Positions 18,327 to 26,896 of a stretch of DNA of 63,369 nucleotides are shown in pieces. The notes beneath the pieces are model-generated. The model was given only the letters and a program-made list of their open reading frames with translations. It was not told the DNA's origin and made no database searches. The DNA comes from an uncultured Verrucomicrobia subdivision 3 bacterium (GTDB lineage Bacteria > Verrucomicrobiota > Verrucomicrobiia > Limisphaerales > UBA11358). The position numbers and the translations under genes were made by a program. The stretch is taken from NCBI GenBank assembly GCA_903878805.1, contig CAIRJF010000003.1, positions 1-63,369 of the forward strand, in the 5' to 3' direction. Numbering within the stretch: the stretch's first letter is position 1; each line of letters opens with the position of its first letter.

Positions 18327-19889
18327 TCAATAAACCAAAACCAATACAGCAGCATCCTGCGCCGACTTGACCACGTCCTCAAACGCTTCGTCCTTCGTGT
18401 TCGGGTCTTTCAGTTTGGCAGAAACATCCGGCACTGATTCAAGGAAGCTCAAGAGCAGACTGCTCTTCACCGCGTAATTCACATTCTCCGGCAGCTCATC
18501 GCTGGTGACGGCCTTCCCGATTTCGACACCGAGCCGGGCGGCCACGATGCCGACCACATTGCCATGCACATCCACCAGCGCGCCGCCGGAATTGCCGTGC
18601 TGCACCGGCACGCTAATCTGGAAATAGCGCGGGTCATCCCCCGCGCCCGCCAGCGACGCGATTTCCCCCTTGGCCAGCTTGGGCGCAAACCCCTGCAACC
18701 CGATGTCCGGGAAACCCACCGTGGCCACCGTCCCGCCCAGTTTCACCGTCCGACTGGCGGCAATAGGCAGCGGTGCAAACCGCCCGACGGCTTTCAACAA
18801 AGCCAGATCATTCGCCGCATCCACCTTCACCACCGAGGCGTCAATCAAGCCTGCGCCCGTGAGCAAACGCACTTTGGCCGCACCCTTGACGACATGATAA
18901 TTGGAAATCAAATAACCATCGTCCGTGATGAAAAAACCCGTGCCGGTGAACGTGGGATTTGACGGTGAAGTGGAATTTTCGGAATTTGATCCTGTCGTTT
19001 CCTGACGCGGAACAAATGAAGCGGCGCGGCGCTGACCTTCAGAAATTTCTTCTTGCGACAAATGTGAGGCCATGACATCTCGGTGGCTTGCAGCTAGTAT
19101 ATTGCCCTGCGCGGCAGCAAGGGTGAACCAATAATAAGCCTCCAGATAATTTTGTGTGACACCTTCCCCTTTCGCATACAAAATTCCAAGGTTGCATTGC
19201 CCTTTGTCATTTCCCTGCACCGCTGCTCTGCAATACCACTTCATCGCTTCTGCATAATCTTGTGTCACACCTTGGCCATGTTCATAGCAAACTCCAAGAT
19301 TGGCTTCCGCATTGGCATGTCCCTGATCCACAGCTTTGCGATACCACTTCACCGCTTCTACATAATTTTGCGCCACACCCTGGCCTCTAAAATAATAAAT
19401 TCCAAGATTGAACTGCGCGTCAGCATATCCCAGCTCGGCAGCTTTGCGATACCACTTCAGCGCTTCTACATCGTCCTTTACCACACCATTTCCCAATGAA
19501 TAACAGGTGCCCAAAATGAATTGAGCCGTGGCAAAATTCTGGTCGGCGGCTTTGCGATACCACTTTGCAGATTCATCCAAGTTCGTATCAACTCCTTCAC
19601 CATTGGCATACATTTGTGCAAGCATCAATTGGGCAATCGCACTACCTTGGTCTGCCGATTTCCGATACCATTTCATTGCTTCAGCGAAATCCTGCGCAAC
19701 GTAATTGCCACCCGCCTTACCAACTTCATATTCCAAGCCGAGGTCGCGTTGAGCATTCACATCCCCGTTTTCTGCCTTGGTTTTTGTTTCCTCGAATAGT
19801 TTGCGGGCGGCATCGCTTTGTTGCGCAGGCAATCGCAAAGCGGCTGCCACCAGCACCAGAAACACGCATGTCACCCATTTTGTTTTCAT
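18327..19889 (-). CDS. Exported Sel1-repeat protein fused to trypsin-like serine protease
   Basis: 520 aa. A signal peptide (residues 1-22, ends LPAQQ) is followed by about six Sel1/TPR-like repeats of 36 aa (A.KWYRKAA..G.A.AQ..LG..Y..G.GV). From about residue 310 an HtrA-like S2C protease domain carries the full triad: His in SNYHVV, Asp in ANDLALL and Ser in GNSGGALVD. No PDZ domain follows. It probably cleaves or monitors periplasmic proteins, with the repeats as a docking arm (inference). The last gene of a three-gene minus-strand run with the two small upstream ORFs (20-bp gap). Confidence 0.9.
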   Translation of the reverse strand: MKTKWVTCVFLVLVAAALRLPAQQSDAARKLFEETKTKAENGDVNAQRDLGLEYEVGKAGGNYVAQDFAEAMKWYRKSADQGSAIAQLMLAQMYANGEGVDTNLDESAKWYRKAADQNFATAQFILGTCYSLGNGVVKDDVEALKWYRKAAELGYADAQFNLGIYYFRGQGVAQNYVEAVKWYRKAVDQGHANAEANLGVCYEHGQGVTQDYAEAMKWYCRAAVQGNDKGQCNLGILYAKGEGVTQNYLEAYYWFTLAAAQGNILAASHRDVMASHLSQEEISEGQRRAASFVPRQETTGSNSENSTSPSNPTFTGTGFFITDDGYLISNYHVVKGAAKVRLLTGAGLIDASVVKVDAANDLALLKAVGRFAPLPIAASRTVKLGGTVATVGFPDIGLQGFAPKLAKGEIASLAGAGDDPRYFQISVPVQHGNSGGALVDVHGNVVGIVAARLGVEIGKAVTSDELPENVNYAVKSSLLLSFLESVPDVSAKLKDPNTKDEAFEDVVKSAQDAAVLVLVY

Positions 19890-19908
19890 GTCGCCAGTTT
19901 AATCAGTT

Positions 19909-20196
19909 TCAAGCGTGTGACAAGCGGCACATCAAACCAAGCAGCAGCGTCAAGAGGCTGCCGACTACACCGCCAATACCTGCTATGACAAGCCTTTCAA
20001 GATTGGGATAAAAATAACGCATCTTCCACTCCTTGCGCTCAATTTGTTTTTTCGTCTCAGAAAAATGGATGGATTCATCAGCCCTAAACCTGACCACTGA
20101 ACCCGTCTCGTCATGTGGTTTTATAAAGAGAATCTCATCGGGATTAACCCGGATCGTTTCTTGGTTTCCAAATTTTTGCAGGTAAATGTATGGCAT
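19909..20196 (-). CDS. Small hypothetical protein with C-terminal membrane helix
   Basis: 95 aa. The N-terminal 55 residues have a strand-rich pattern with NPDEILFIKPHD, loosely like LytTR or FlbD-type modules, but not enough to assign. The C-terminus has a Gly-rich membrane helix (VIAGIGGVVGSLLTLLLGL). It follows the 79-aa ORF by 6 bp and precedes the Sel1-protease by 20 bp, so it is probably cotranscribed. Confidence 0.5.
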   Translation of the reverse strand: MPYIYLQKFGNQETIRVNPDEILFIKPHDETGSVVRFRADESIHFSETKKQIERKEWKMRYFYPNLERLVIAGIGGVVGSLLTLLLGLMCRLSHA

Positions 20197-20202
20197 ACTC
20201 GT

Positions 20203-20442
20203 TTAGCTTGTTTCAATTTTGCTCCCGTCATAATTTCTCGGTATAAAATGGCAGGTTCCGGATTCCATTGGCGGAATTTTGCCTTTAAGTTCATACCCAT
20301 GTTTCTCTGCGATGGCGTGACAGAACGGTATCATTTCACGGGTGAAGTTAATCAGAAGCAACGGGCTTCTATTTTCGGCATTTTGCGCGATAACTCGTTC
20401 ACATTCGGCATCGTTTCCGTTTATTTCAATTTCATCATTCAT
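20203..20442 (-). CDS. Small hypothetical protein
   Basis: 79 aa, acidic at the N-terminus (MNDEIEINGNDAECE), with no signal or membrane helix and no recognised family. Its support is the tight 6-bp spacing to the next ORF and its position just inside a strong terminator that would isolate this operon. No clear ribosome site. Confidence 0.42.
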   Translation of the reverse strand: MNDEIEINGNDAECERVIAQNAENRSPLLLINFTREMIPFCHAIAEKHGYELKGKIPPMESGTCHFIPRNYDGSKIETS

Positions 20443-20479
20443 ATAATTTGTGGCATCCGCATTTTTATTTTTCTATCAA

Positions 20480-20520
20480 AAGAACAAGCCTGTCCTGAAA
20501 ACCAGGACGGGCTTGTTCTT
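20480..20520 (-). terminator. Strong, near-symmetric intrinsic terminator
   Basis: 18-bp stem (20480-20497 with 20503-20520) with one G-U pair and a 5-nt loop. Read on the minus strand it ends in TTTTGATAG, and on the plus strand in TTTCTTAAC. It marks the upstream border of the three-gene minus-strand operon and would end transcription of the gene remnant to its right. Confidence 0.7.
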
Positions 20521-20563
20521 TTCTTAACTTGTCGGAGTTATTATATCATAAATCCAATTTAAT

Positions 20564-20718
20564 TCAAACGCCCTTCGCCCCGTTCGTCCACCGCAAACTG
20601 CCATTGGCCGGTGCTGGCGCACGGCCACCAACTGGGACATTGCCGGGGAGCGCGCCCGTCCCGGTGGCCGTTATCGCCGTCGCGCCGTGCGCTTCGTCCC
20701 CAGCGCCATCGGCGCGGC
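20564..20718 (-). pseudogene. Possible 3' remnant of a gene
   Basis: An open minus-strand frame of about 51 codons ends at 20564 just before the terminator (TATGTGALPGNVPVGG in its middle, ending TNGAKGV). It starts inside the palindromic element at 20716-20833 and has no start codon. The rest of the 550-bp stretch 20443-20991 holds only that terminator and the palindrome. Confidence 0.15.
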
Positions 20719-20833
20719 ATATTTGTAGAAATCCGAATCATCAAACTCTCAAGCTCCGTAGGAGCGACATCGTCAGAATATGCCGCTCCTACGGAGCTTG
20801 ATTCATTTGTATGGCTGGTTCTACAAATATGCC
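20716..20833. repeat. Nested REP/BIME-like palindrome
   Basis: Outer perfect 15-bp arms GGCATATTTGTAGAA (20716-20730) and its complement (20819-20833) enclose inner perfect 17-bp arms CAAGCTCCGTAGGAGCG (20750-20766) and complement (20784-20800). A third small palindrome AGTCC-TAC-GGACT follows at 20834-20846. The GTAGGAGCG core recalls dispersed intergenic palindromes of this phylum. Confidence 0.8.
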
Positions 20834-20991
20834 AGTCCTACGGACTTCGCCGACTTCGCGTCCTTCGCGCGAAAAAACCTTTTCCGCATCTTCCAATCGA
20901 CATGCTGGCGCGACAAACACCATTTTCTTTTCAAAATCGGGCTTGCAAAAGCCGTTCCAACTGATAGTCTCCGCGTCCTTTTAATAAATTT

Positions 20992-21249
20992 ATGTCTGTA
21001 AAAATCCGCATGAAACGCATCGGCACGAAAAACACGCCGGTGTTCCGTATTGTTGTCGCTGACAGCCGCAGCCCGCGCGATGGCAAGTGCATCGAGGAAA
21101 TCGGCACTTACCAGCCGCTCAAGCAGGGTGAAAATTTCACCATCAAGCTCGACCGCGCCCAATACTGGATCAGCAAAGGCGCGCAGCCGAGCGATACCGT
21201 GGCCAGCTTCATCAAGAAGGCGGTCAAGGCGGCTCCGGTGGCGGCTTAA
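20992..21249 (+). CDS. rpsP: 30S ribosomal protein S16
   Basis: 85 aa, complete. [24 protein letters not shown] at the start and IGTYQPL in the middle are the S16 signature; a short Ala-rich tail ends it. It binds 16S rRNA early in 30S assembly. First gene of rpsP-khpA-trmD-rplS, the standard cluster, with rimM missing from its usual place. Confidence 0.97.
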   Translation: MSVKIRMKRIGTKNTPVFRIVVADSRSPRDGKCIEEIGTYQPLKQGENFTIKLDRAQYWISKGAQPSDTVASFIKKAVKAAPVAA

Positions 21250-21261
21250 TTGTTTTGGCGC

Positions 21262-21501
21262 ATGCAGGAGTTCCTCGAATACGTCGTCAAAGGACTCGTG
21301 CAAAACCCCGGCGCGGTGACGGTCACCCCGGTGGAACGCGCGGGCGCCACGGTTTACGAATTGCGCTTGGATGCGGCGGATGTCGGCAAGATTATCGGCA
21401 AACAGGGCGTGACGATTAACGCGATTCGCTCTTTGCTGCTGGCCGGCAGCGCGAAAAAAGGTTTGCGCTGTTCGGTGGAGATAGTTGAAGACGAGAAGTG
21501 A
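21262..21501 (+). CDS. khpA: KH-domain RNA-binding protein KhpA
   Basis: 79 aa from the ATG at 21262, 12 bp after rpsP; the frame also has an upstream TTG that is unlikely. A single KH domain with the GxxG-type loop IIGKQGVTINAIRSLL. KhpA works with KhpB as an RNA chaperone in envelope and division control in Gram-positives. The position between rpsP and trmD matches many genomes. Confidence 0.92.
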   Translation: MQEFLEYVVKGLVQNPGAVTVTPVERAGATVYELRLDAADVGKIIGKQGVTINAIRSLLLAGSAKKGLRCSVEIVEDEK

Positions 21502-21519
21502 ACAGAATTTGAGGCACGG

Positions 21520-22188
21520 ATGAAAATTGACGTGCTGACTTTGTTTCCGGCGATGTTCGCCGGACCGCTGGATGAAAGTATCATCATGCGGGCGCGCAAG
21601 TCAGGCTTGCTGGAGTTAAAAATCCATCAGTTGCGCGATTGGACGCACGACAAACATAAAACGGTGGATGACCATCCGTTTGGCGGCGGGCCGGGAATGT
21701 TGCTGAAACCGCAACCGATTTTTGAAGCGGTGGAAAGTTTGAAGCGGGAAGAGACGAAAGTGATTTTGCTTTCGCCCTCTGGAAGAAAGTTCGACCAGAA
21801 AATCGCGCAAGAATTGGCGCAGGAAAAAGATTTGCTGTTCGTCACGGGCCATTACGAAGGGTTTGACGAGCGGATCCGGGAAGCGCTGGCGGACGACGAG
21901 TTGTCCATCGGCGATTATGTGCTGACGAACGGCGCGTTGCCCGCGATGGTGGTGATTGATGCGGTTGCGCGGTTGTTGCCCGGAGTTTTGGGCGATGACG
22001 AAAGTTCGCGCGATGAATCGTTCAGTCACGGATTGCTGGAATATCCGCAGTGGACGCGGCCGGCTGATTTTCGCGGGATGAAAGTTCCCGAGGTGTTGCT
22101 GAACGGCAACCACGCCGAGATTGAAAAATGGCGGCGCGAACAGGCGAAGTTAAAGACAAAAGAGCAGCGACCAGATTTGTTGAAATAA
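21520..22188 (+). CDS. trmD: tRNA (guanine-37-N1)-methyltransferase
   Basis: SPOUT enzyme that makes m1G37 in tRNAs reading CNN/GG codons, preventing +1 frameshifts. Motifs: MKIDVLTLFPAMF, HKTVDDHPFGGGPGM, and the knotted SAM site TGHYEGFDERI, then LSIGDYVLTNGALPAMVVIDA. 222 aa, complete apart from a short C-terminal domain. 18 bp behind khpA. Confidence 0.97.
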   Translation: MKIDVLTLFPAMFAGPLDESIIMRARKSGLLELKIHQLRDWTHDKHKTVDDHPFGGGPGMLLKPQPIFEAVESLKREETKVILLSPSGRKFDQKIAQELAQEKDLLFVTGHYEGFDERIREALADDELSIGDYVLTNGALPAMVVIDAVARLLPGVLGDDESSRDESFSHGLLEYPQWTRPADFRGMKVPEVLLNGNHAEIEKWRREQAKLKTKEQRPDLLK

Positions 22189-22203
22189 AAATTTAAAAAA
22201 GTT

Positions 22204-22578
22204 ATGAACCAGGCATTACAACTCAAAATTGAATCGGCACAATTTCGTAAAGACAACGCGAAGTTCAACGTGGGCGACAGCGTTCGCGTGCACACCAAAG
22301 TCGTCGAAGGCGATAAGGAACGCATCCAGATTTTCGCGGGCGTCGTCATCGGCAAACGCGGCACGGGCTTGAACGAAACGTTCAGCGTCCGCCGCATCAG
22401 CTATGGCGAAGGCGTGGAACGTATTTTCCCGTATCACTCCCCCCGCGTGGACAAGATCGAAGTCGAGCGCCAGGGCGATGTTCGCCGCGCCAAGCTCACC
22501 TACCTGCGCAAGCGCATCGGCAAGGGCGCGACGTTGGTCAAGGAACTGGAAAAGAAGACCGTCGCGGCCGCGAAGTAA
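22204..22578 (+). CDS. rplS: 50S ribosomal protein L19
   Basis: 124 aa. Family signature: [21 protein letters not shown], then [18 protein letters not shown] and [18 protein letters not shown]. Sits at the 30S-50S interface. Last gene of the ribosomal cluster, followed directly by a strong terminator. Confidence 0.97.
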   Translation: MNQALQLKIESAQFRKDNAKFNVGDSVRVHTKVVEGDKERIQIFAGVVIGKRGTGLNETFSVRRISYGEGVERIFPYHSPRVDKIEVERQGDVRRAKLTYLRKRIGKGATLVKELEKKTVAAAK

Positions 22579-22596
22579 CTCGCACCGGCAAATTTC

Positions 22597-22628
22597 AAGG
22601 CGAGGCTCCGGCCTCGCCTTTTTGCTTT
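22597..22628 (+). terminator. Terminator of the rpsP-rplS operon
   Basis: 10-bp perfect stem AAGGCGAGGC/GCCTCGCCTT (22597-22606 with 22611-22620) with a 4-nt TCCG loop, followed by TTTGCTTT. Confidence 0.9.
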
Positions 22629-22757
22629 AGCGAAGGCCGTGAGATTGCGCAAAAGCCTCTAAAATAAAGGGTTTTCCCTTTAGAATTGACGTTGGCAGTT
22701 TTTGCGGATAGCCTTTGCCTCCCGTTTGGCGCATGAAGCGCTGCCGGAAAACTTTTT

Positions 22758-22943
22758 ATGTCTGAAGGATACTGCGTCAAGTGCAAGGCCAAAAAGCCCA
22801 TCGCCGATGGCGTTGAAGAAACCATGAAAAACGGCCTCAAAGCCATCAAGGGCAAATGCCCGACGTGCGGCACCGTGATGTTCAAAATCTTGGGCAAAGC
22901 CGCCGCCACGCCCGCTCCGACCACTCCGCCGCCGACGGTCTGA
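22758..22943 (+). CDS. DUF5679 zinc-ribbon-like protein
   Basis: 61 aa. Two Cys pairs, YCVKCK and CPTCG, frame a short basic core (MKNGLKAIKGKC) as in DUF5679 domains, also found on topoisomerase I tails; probably binds zinc and nucleic acid. A Pro/Thr/Ala-rich tail follows. Eight bases separate it from the NDK-like gene, so one transcript is likely. Confidence 0.8.
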   Translation: MSEGYCVKCKAKKPIADGVEETMKNGLKAIKGKCPTCGTVMFKILGKAAATPAPTTPPPTV

Positions 22944-22951
22944 ATTTAATT

Positions 22952-24124
22952 ATGTCGCAACAACTCGCCTACGTTTTTCTCACTCCCTATTCGCTCTACA
23001 AATCGCGCAACGGCGGCATCATGAGCCGTCTCATTTCGCGCACGGGATTGGATCTGGCCGCCATGCGGATGTTTGCACCGAGCGCGGAACTGGTTAAGCA
23101 ATACGCCGAAACCATCGTGTCGGCACAAGACACGAACGATCGGAAAGTTCAGGAGTTGCTCAAGCAATACGTCCTCGAAAATCTTTCGCCCGACCCCAAG
23201 ACCGGTCGCCGCCGCCGTGTGATGGCGCTGCTATTTCGCGGCAATGAGGCGGTGCGTAAAGTTCGCTCGGTCGTCGGCAATTTGAGCCCCGACCGGCGCG
23301 GCGGCGAAACGATTCGCGATACTTACAGCGATTTAATTTTGGATGACAACGGCAATGTCCGTTATTTTGAGCCGGCCGTCATGGCCGCACCAAACGAAGC
23401 CGAAGCCGAGGCGAAATTGAAATTGTGGGCGCGCTTCTCCGACAGCGACGGCGGCATTCTGGAAAATGTCATCGCCTATCCGCCCGGTGAAACGCCCGAG
23501 CGCACACTGGTGCTCATCAAGCCGGACAATTTCAAGTTCTCGACCGGACGCCCCGGCAACGTCATTGACTTTTTCTCCCGCACCGGCCTTTACGTCGTCG
23601 GCGCGAAAGTGCTCCACATGAGCACCGCGCAGGCGATGGAATTTTACGGCCCGGTTCGCGAATTTCTCCGCAACAAGTTGAAAGACGGCGTGAGCGCCAA
23701 GGCCAAGGACATTCTCGAAAAAGAATTCGGATTTAAATTGGCTGATGCTGACCAAAAAGCCCTTGGCGAAATCCTCGGACCCATTCAAGGTGATTCGCAA
23801 TTCGACAACATTGTCCGCTTCATGTCCGGTCACGCGCCCGGCGAAATTCCGAAGAGCGACTGGGAAAAGCCCGGCACGGAAAAGTGCATCGCGCTCGTTT
23901 ATGAAGGCGTTGGCGCAGTGAATAAAATCCGCGACGTGCTTGGGCCGACGGATCCGTCCAAAGCACCGCCCGGCAGTATCCGCCGCGAATTCGGCTCGAC
24001 CATCATGGTCAACGCCGCTCACGCGAGCGATTCCGCCGACAACGCCAAGCGCGAATTCGGCATCGTCAAGCCCGGCGAAAACAACTTCAAGCAGGTCATC
24101 GAAGAAACCTTCGGTAAAATCTGA
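22952..24124 (+). CDS. Tandem nucleoside-diphosphate kinase-like protein
   Basis: 390 aa from the ATG at 22952, about 2.7 times a normal NDK. Two NDK-like halves: residues 1-170 and 183-390. The second half begins TLVLIKPDN and has the active-site motif NAAHASDS with His357 as the phospho-acceptor. In the first half the matching place reads AAPNEAEA, so the His is replaced (Pro147) and the lobe is probably not catalytic. Expected reaction: gamma-phosphate exchange between NTPs and NDPs. It is the second gene after the zinc-ribbon protein and ends at a bidirectional terminator. Confidence 0.82.
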   Translation: MSQQLAYVFLTPYSLYKSRNGGIMSRLISRTGLDLAAMRMFAPSAELVKQYAETIVSAQDTNDRKVQELLKQYVLENLSPDPKTGRRRRVMALLFRGNEAVRKVRSVVGNLSPDRRGGETIRDTYSDLILDDNGNVRYFEPAVMAAPNEAEAEAKLKLWARFSDSDGGILENVIAYPPGETPERTLVLIKPDNFKFSTGRPGNVIDFFSRTGLYVVGAKVLHMSTAQAMEFYGPVREFLRNKLKDGVSAKAKDILEKEFGFKLADADQKALGEILGPIQGDSQFDNIVRFMSGHAPGEIPKSDWEKPGTEKCIALVYEGVGAVNKIRDVLGPTDPSKAPPGSIRREFGSTIMVNAAHASDSADNAKREFGIVKPGENNFKQVIEETFGKI

Positions 24125-24149
24125 AGTTTTTGATCGTTCTAAAAACAAT

Positions 24150-24181
24150 AGCCCGCTTTTTTAAGCGGGCTTTTTTTATTT
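24150..24181 (+). terminator. Terminator between NDK-like gene and metG
   Basis: Stem AGCCCGCTT/AAGCGGGCT (24150-24158 with 24163-24171), TTTT loop, followed by TTTTTTATTTT. The minus strand also reads a U-rich tail (ATTGTTTTT), so it can serve both convergent genes. Confidence 0.9.
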
Positions 24182-24204
24182 TCCAGAACGGAATTTTAGC
24201 AAAA

Positions 24205-25713
24205 TTATTTTTCGTCTTTGCGTGGGAACAGTGGTGCCGGTTCGCCAATCGTGTGGCCGGCGGGCAAGCCGCCCCACGAAGCATCTGCCAGTTTGTCCGG
24301 CGCGCCGGTCAAGCCGAGTTGCGCGTAAATCTTTGCGGAAGTTCCCGGCAGAAATGGATTCAGCAGCACCGCGAGCACGCGGCAGGATTCGGCGAGATTA
24401 TACAAAACTTCGTCGAGCCGCTGCGCCTGCGCGGGATCTTTTGCCAATTTGAAGGGCGCGGTTTCATCCACATATTTGTTGGCGCGATTCACGAGCGTCC
24501 AGATGCTTTGCAACGCGGCTTGCAACTGGCTTTGCTTAAACAACGCCCGCGTTTCATCCGCGGCTTTATCTGCATCCGCGGCAAGTTCATTGGAGCGCAC
24601 GGGCACGATGCCGTTGCGATAACGCTTCAGCATTGAGAGTGAACGGTTGACGAGATTGCCGAGGCCGTTGCCAAGTTCGGCTTGATAACGTGCGCGAAAA
24701 CCGGCGTCGGTCCAATTGCCATCGGGTCCGACGTCGAGTTCGCGCAAAACGTAAAAGCGGAACGCGTCCAGACCCCATTCGTTGATAACGGCAATCGGGT
24801 CAATGATGTTGCCGGTGCTTTTACTAATTTTCGCGCCATCTTTTTGCCACCAGCCGTGAACTAGAATTTGTTTCGGCAGCGGCAGGCCCATCGCCTTGAG
24901 CATGATCGGCCAATAGACCGCGTGAAATTTCACGATGTCCTTGCCGATGACGTGGATGTCCGCCGGCCAAAGTCCGAGCGTTTCGTGAGCGTGCGCGATG
25001 CTGGTATAATTCACCAACGCATCGAACCAGACGTAAGTGACGAAATCTTTGTCGAAAGGTAGGGGAATGCCCCAGTTCAAGCGCGCCAGCGGACGCGAGA
25101 TGCACAAATCTTCCAACGTATTATTTTTGAGAAACCCAAGAACCTCATTGCGGCGATAGCTCGGTGAAATAAAATCAGGATTGGCTTCGATGTAATCAAT
25201 CAGCCATTGCTGATGCGCGCCGAGCTTGAAGTAGTAATTGTCTTCCTTCAACTCAACCACGTCGCCGTAACTCGCATCAAATTTTCCATCGGGCAAACGA
25301 TCTTTTTCCGTCAGAAAAGTTTCTTCCTTTGCGGAATAAAAGCCGGTGTAAGTCGCTTTGTAAAAATGTCCGGAGTCATTCAGTTTCGACAAAGTTGTTT
25401 GGACAAATTCCTTGTGGCGCGGCTGCGTCGTGCGGACAAAATCGTCGTTCGTTAGTTCCAGTTTTTTTGCGAATGCGAGCCAATCTGCGGCGAGCGCGTC
25501 GCAATATTCTTGCGGATTCTTTTTCTCCGCTTGCGCCGCCTGCTGCACTTTCTGACCGTGTTCGTCGAGGCCGGTCAGGAAAAAAACTTCCTGCCCCAAA
25601 CTACGTCGCGCGCGCGCGATAACATCGGCAATAATTTTCTCGTAAGCGTGGCCGAGATGCGGCTGGCCGTTCACGTAATCAATCGCCGTGGTGATGTAAA
25701 ACCGTTTACTCAT
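24205..25713 (-). CDS. metG: Methionine-tRNA ligase
   Basis: Charges tRNA-Met. 502 aa from the ATG at 25713 (MSKRFYITTAIDY); the frame extends 25 codons further without homology. HIGH motif is HLGH, and the KMSKS loop is KISKST. The insertion that often carries Cys-knuckle zinc sites has none here, so it is the zinc-free short form. There is no C-terminal EMAP-like tRNA-binding domain. Divergent from the luxE operon and convergent with the NDK-like gene. Confidence 0.97.
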   Translation of the reverse strand: MSKRFYITTAIDYVNGQPHLGHAYEKIIADVIARARRSLGQEVFFLTGLDEHGQKVQQAAQAEKKNPQEYCDALAADWLAFAKKLELTNDDFVRTTQPRHKEFVQTTLSKLNDSGHFYKATYTGFYSAKEETFLTEKDRLPDGKFDASYGDVVELKEDNYYFKLGAHQQWLIDYIEANPDFISPSYRRNEVLGFLKNNTLEDLCISRPLARLNWGIPLPFDKDFVTYVWFDALVNYTSIAHAHETLGLWPADIHVIGKDIVKFHAVYWPIMLKAMGLPLPKQILVHGWWQKDGAKISKSTGNIIDPIAVINEWGLDAFRFYVLRELDVGPDGNWTDAGFRARYQAELGNGLGNLVNRSLSMLKRYRNGIVPVRSNELAADADKAADETRALFKQSQLQAALQSIWTLVNRANKYVDETAPFKLAKDPAQAQRLDEVLYNLAESCRVLAVLLNPFLPGTSAKIYAQLGLTGAPDKLADASWGGLPAGHTIGEPAPLFPRKDEK

Positions 25714-25760
25714 TATTGAACGCGCAGTTTGGCTTACAAACAACGTAAAGGCAATCTCGC

Positions 25761-25788
25761 TTGCGGCGCAAACGCTTCGTGTTATCAT
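25761..25788 (+). promoter_or_regulatory. Candidate promoter of the luxE-luxC-queD operon
   Basis: TTGCGG (25761-25766), 16-bp spacer, TATCAT (25783-25788), 44 bp before the luxE ATG. The -10 TATCAT is identical to that of the tRNA-Gly promoter in this window; the -35 is weak. Confidence 0.3.
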
Positions 25789-25831
25789 GTCGACCGGCTG
25801 TTGCGGAACACCAGCCGTGAATTAAAACCGC

Positions 25832-26896
25832 ATGAACACAGAACTTTCTCATTTTGCCGCGCGCCTGCGCGAGTTGATTGCCAATTCGCAATCAGCGTTG
25901 AGCAATCAGTATTTCTCCGAACTCGCGTTGGAGCTTTTCGGCCTCCAGTTCAAGCATAATTCCACTTACCGCAAAATTTGCGAGGCGCGCAAGCTCACGC
26001 CGCAAGCCGTAGAACACTGGACGCAAATTCCCGCTGTGCCTACCGCTGTCTTCAAGGAACTGGAAATGACCAGCCTTATGCCGGATGAGCGCGCCGCAGT
26101 TTTTCATTCCAGCGGCACGACGGAGCAAAAACCCAGCCGCCATTTTCACAACAACGAATCGCTGGCGGTTTATGAAACATCACTATGGAACTGGTTTCAA
26201 AATCGCTTTGGCCGCGCTGGCGAACTCATTTTTCTGACACCAAATCAAAAAACTGCACCGCGCTCTTCGCTGGTTCATATGTTTGAAATTGTGCGCCAGA
26301 AATTTGATCTGCCGGAGTCCGCGTTCACGGGAAATATTTCTGGCGATGGCGCATGGGCAATAGACTTTTCGGAGACGATTCAAAAACTGCAGCTTGCTGG
26401 CGCCACGCAAACGCCAGTGACATTGCTGGGGACGGCATTTTCGTTTGTGCATCTGCTCGATTATCTGGCGGAAAATCATTTGCAGTTTCAATTGCCGAAA
26501 GGCTCACGCGTCATGGAAACTGGCGGCTACAAAAACCGTTCGCGCATTTTGCCGAAAGCAGAATTGCACACGCTCATCACTGACCGCCTTGGGGTGCCGC
26601 CCAAAAATATTATCTGTGAATACGGCATGAGTGAGTTGAGTTCGCAGGCTTACGCGGAATCGTCCGGTGCGTTTCACTTTCCGCCGTGGGCGCGCGCGCG
26701 AATCATCTCGCCAGAAAGCGGACGGGAAGTGGCCGAAGGCGAAACGGGCATCATCTGTATTCTTGATCTGGCGAATGTATTTTCCGTCGCCGCAATTCAA
26801 ACGGAGGATTTAGGTGTTCGCCGTGGCGATAGATTTGAGCTAGTTGGTCGCGAGCAACTCGCCGAGCCGCGCGGCTGTTCCTTGATGACCGCATGA
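25832..26896 (+). CDS. luxE: LuxE-like acyl-protein synthetase
   Basis: 354 aa, ANL-related adenylating domain that activates a fatty acid with ATP and passes it to LuxC in the fatty acid reductase complex. The phosphate loop is FHSSGTTEQKPS (Ser93-Thr97), and SFVHLLDYL, METGGYKNRSR and CEYGMSELSSQAY follow in LuxE order. The stop overlaps the LuxC start as ATGA, giving a tightly coupled pair. There is no luxAB or luxD in the window, so a bioluminescence role is unlikely; the product is probably a fatty aldehyde for another use. Confidence 0.88.
   Translation: MNTELSHFAARLRELIANSQSALSNQYFSELALELFGLQFKHNSTYRKICEARKLTPQAVEHWTQIPAVPTAVFKELEMTSLMPDERAAVFHSSGTTEQKPSRHFHNNESLAVYETSLWNWFQNRFGRAGELIFLTPNQKTAPRSSLVHMFEIVRQKFDLPESAFTGNISGDGAWAIDFSETIQKLQLAGATQTPVTLLGTAFSFVHLLDYLAENHLQFQLPKGSRVMETGGYKNRSRILPKAELHTLITDRLGVPPKNIICEYGMSELSSQAYAESSGAFHFPPWARARIISPESGREVAEGETGIICILDLANVFSVAAIQTEDLGVRRGDRFELVGREQLAEPRGCSLMTA

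Noticed and set aside
20700-20850. Possible CRISPR array at the repeated GTAGGAGC strings
   Set aside because: The copies are inverted, not direct, and there are no regularly spaced spacers; it is a nested palindrome.
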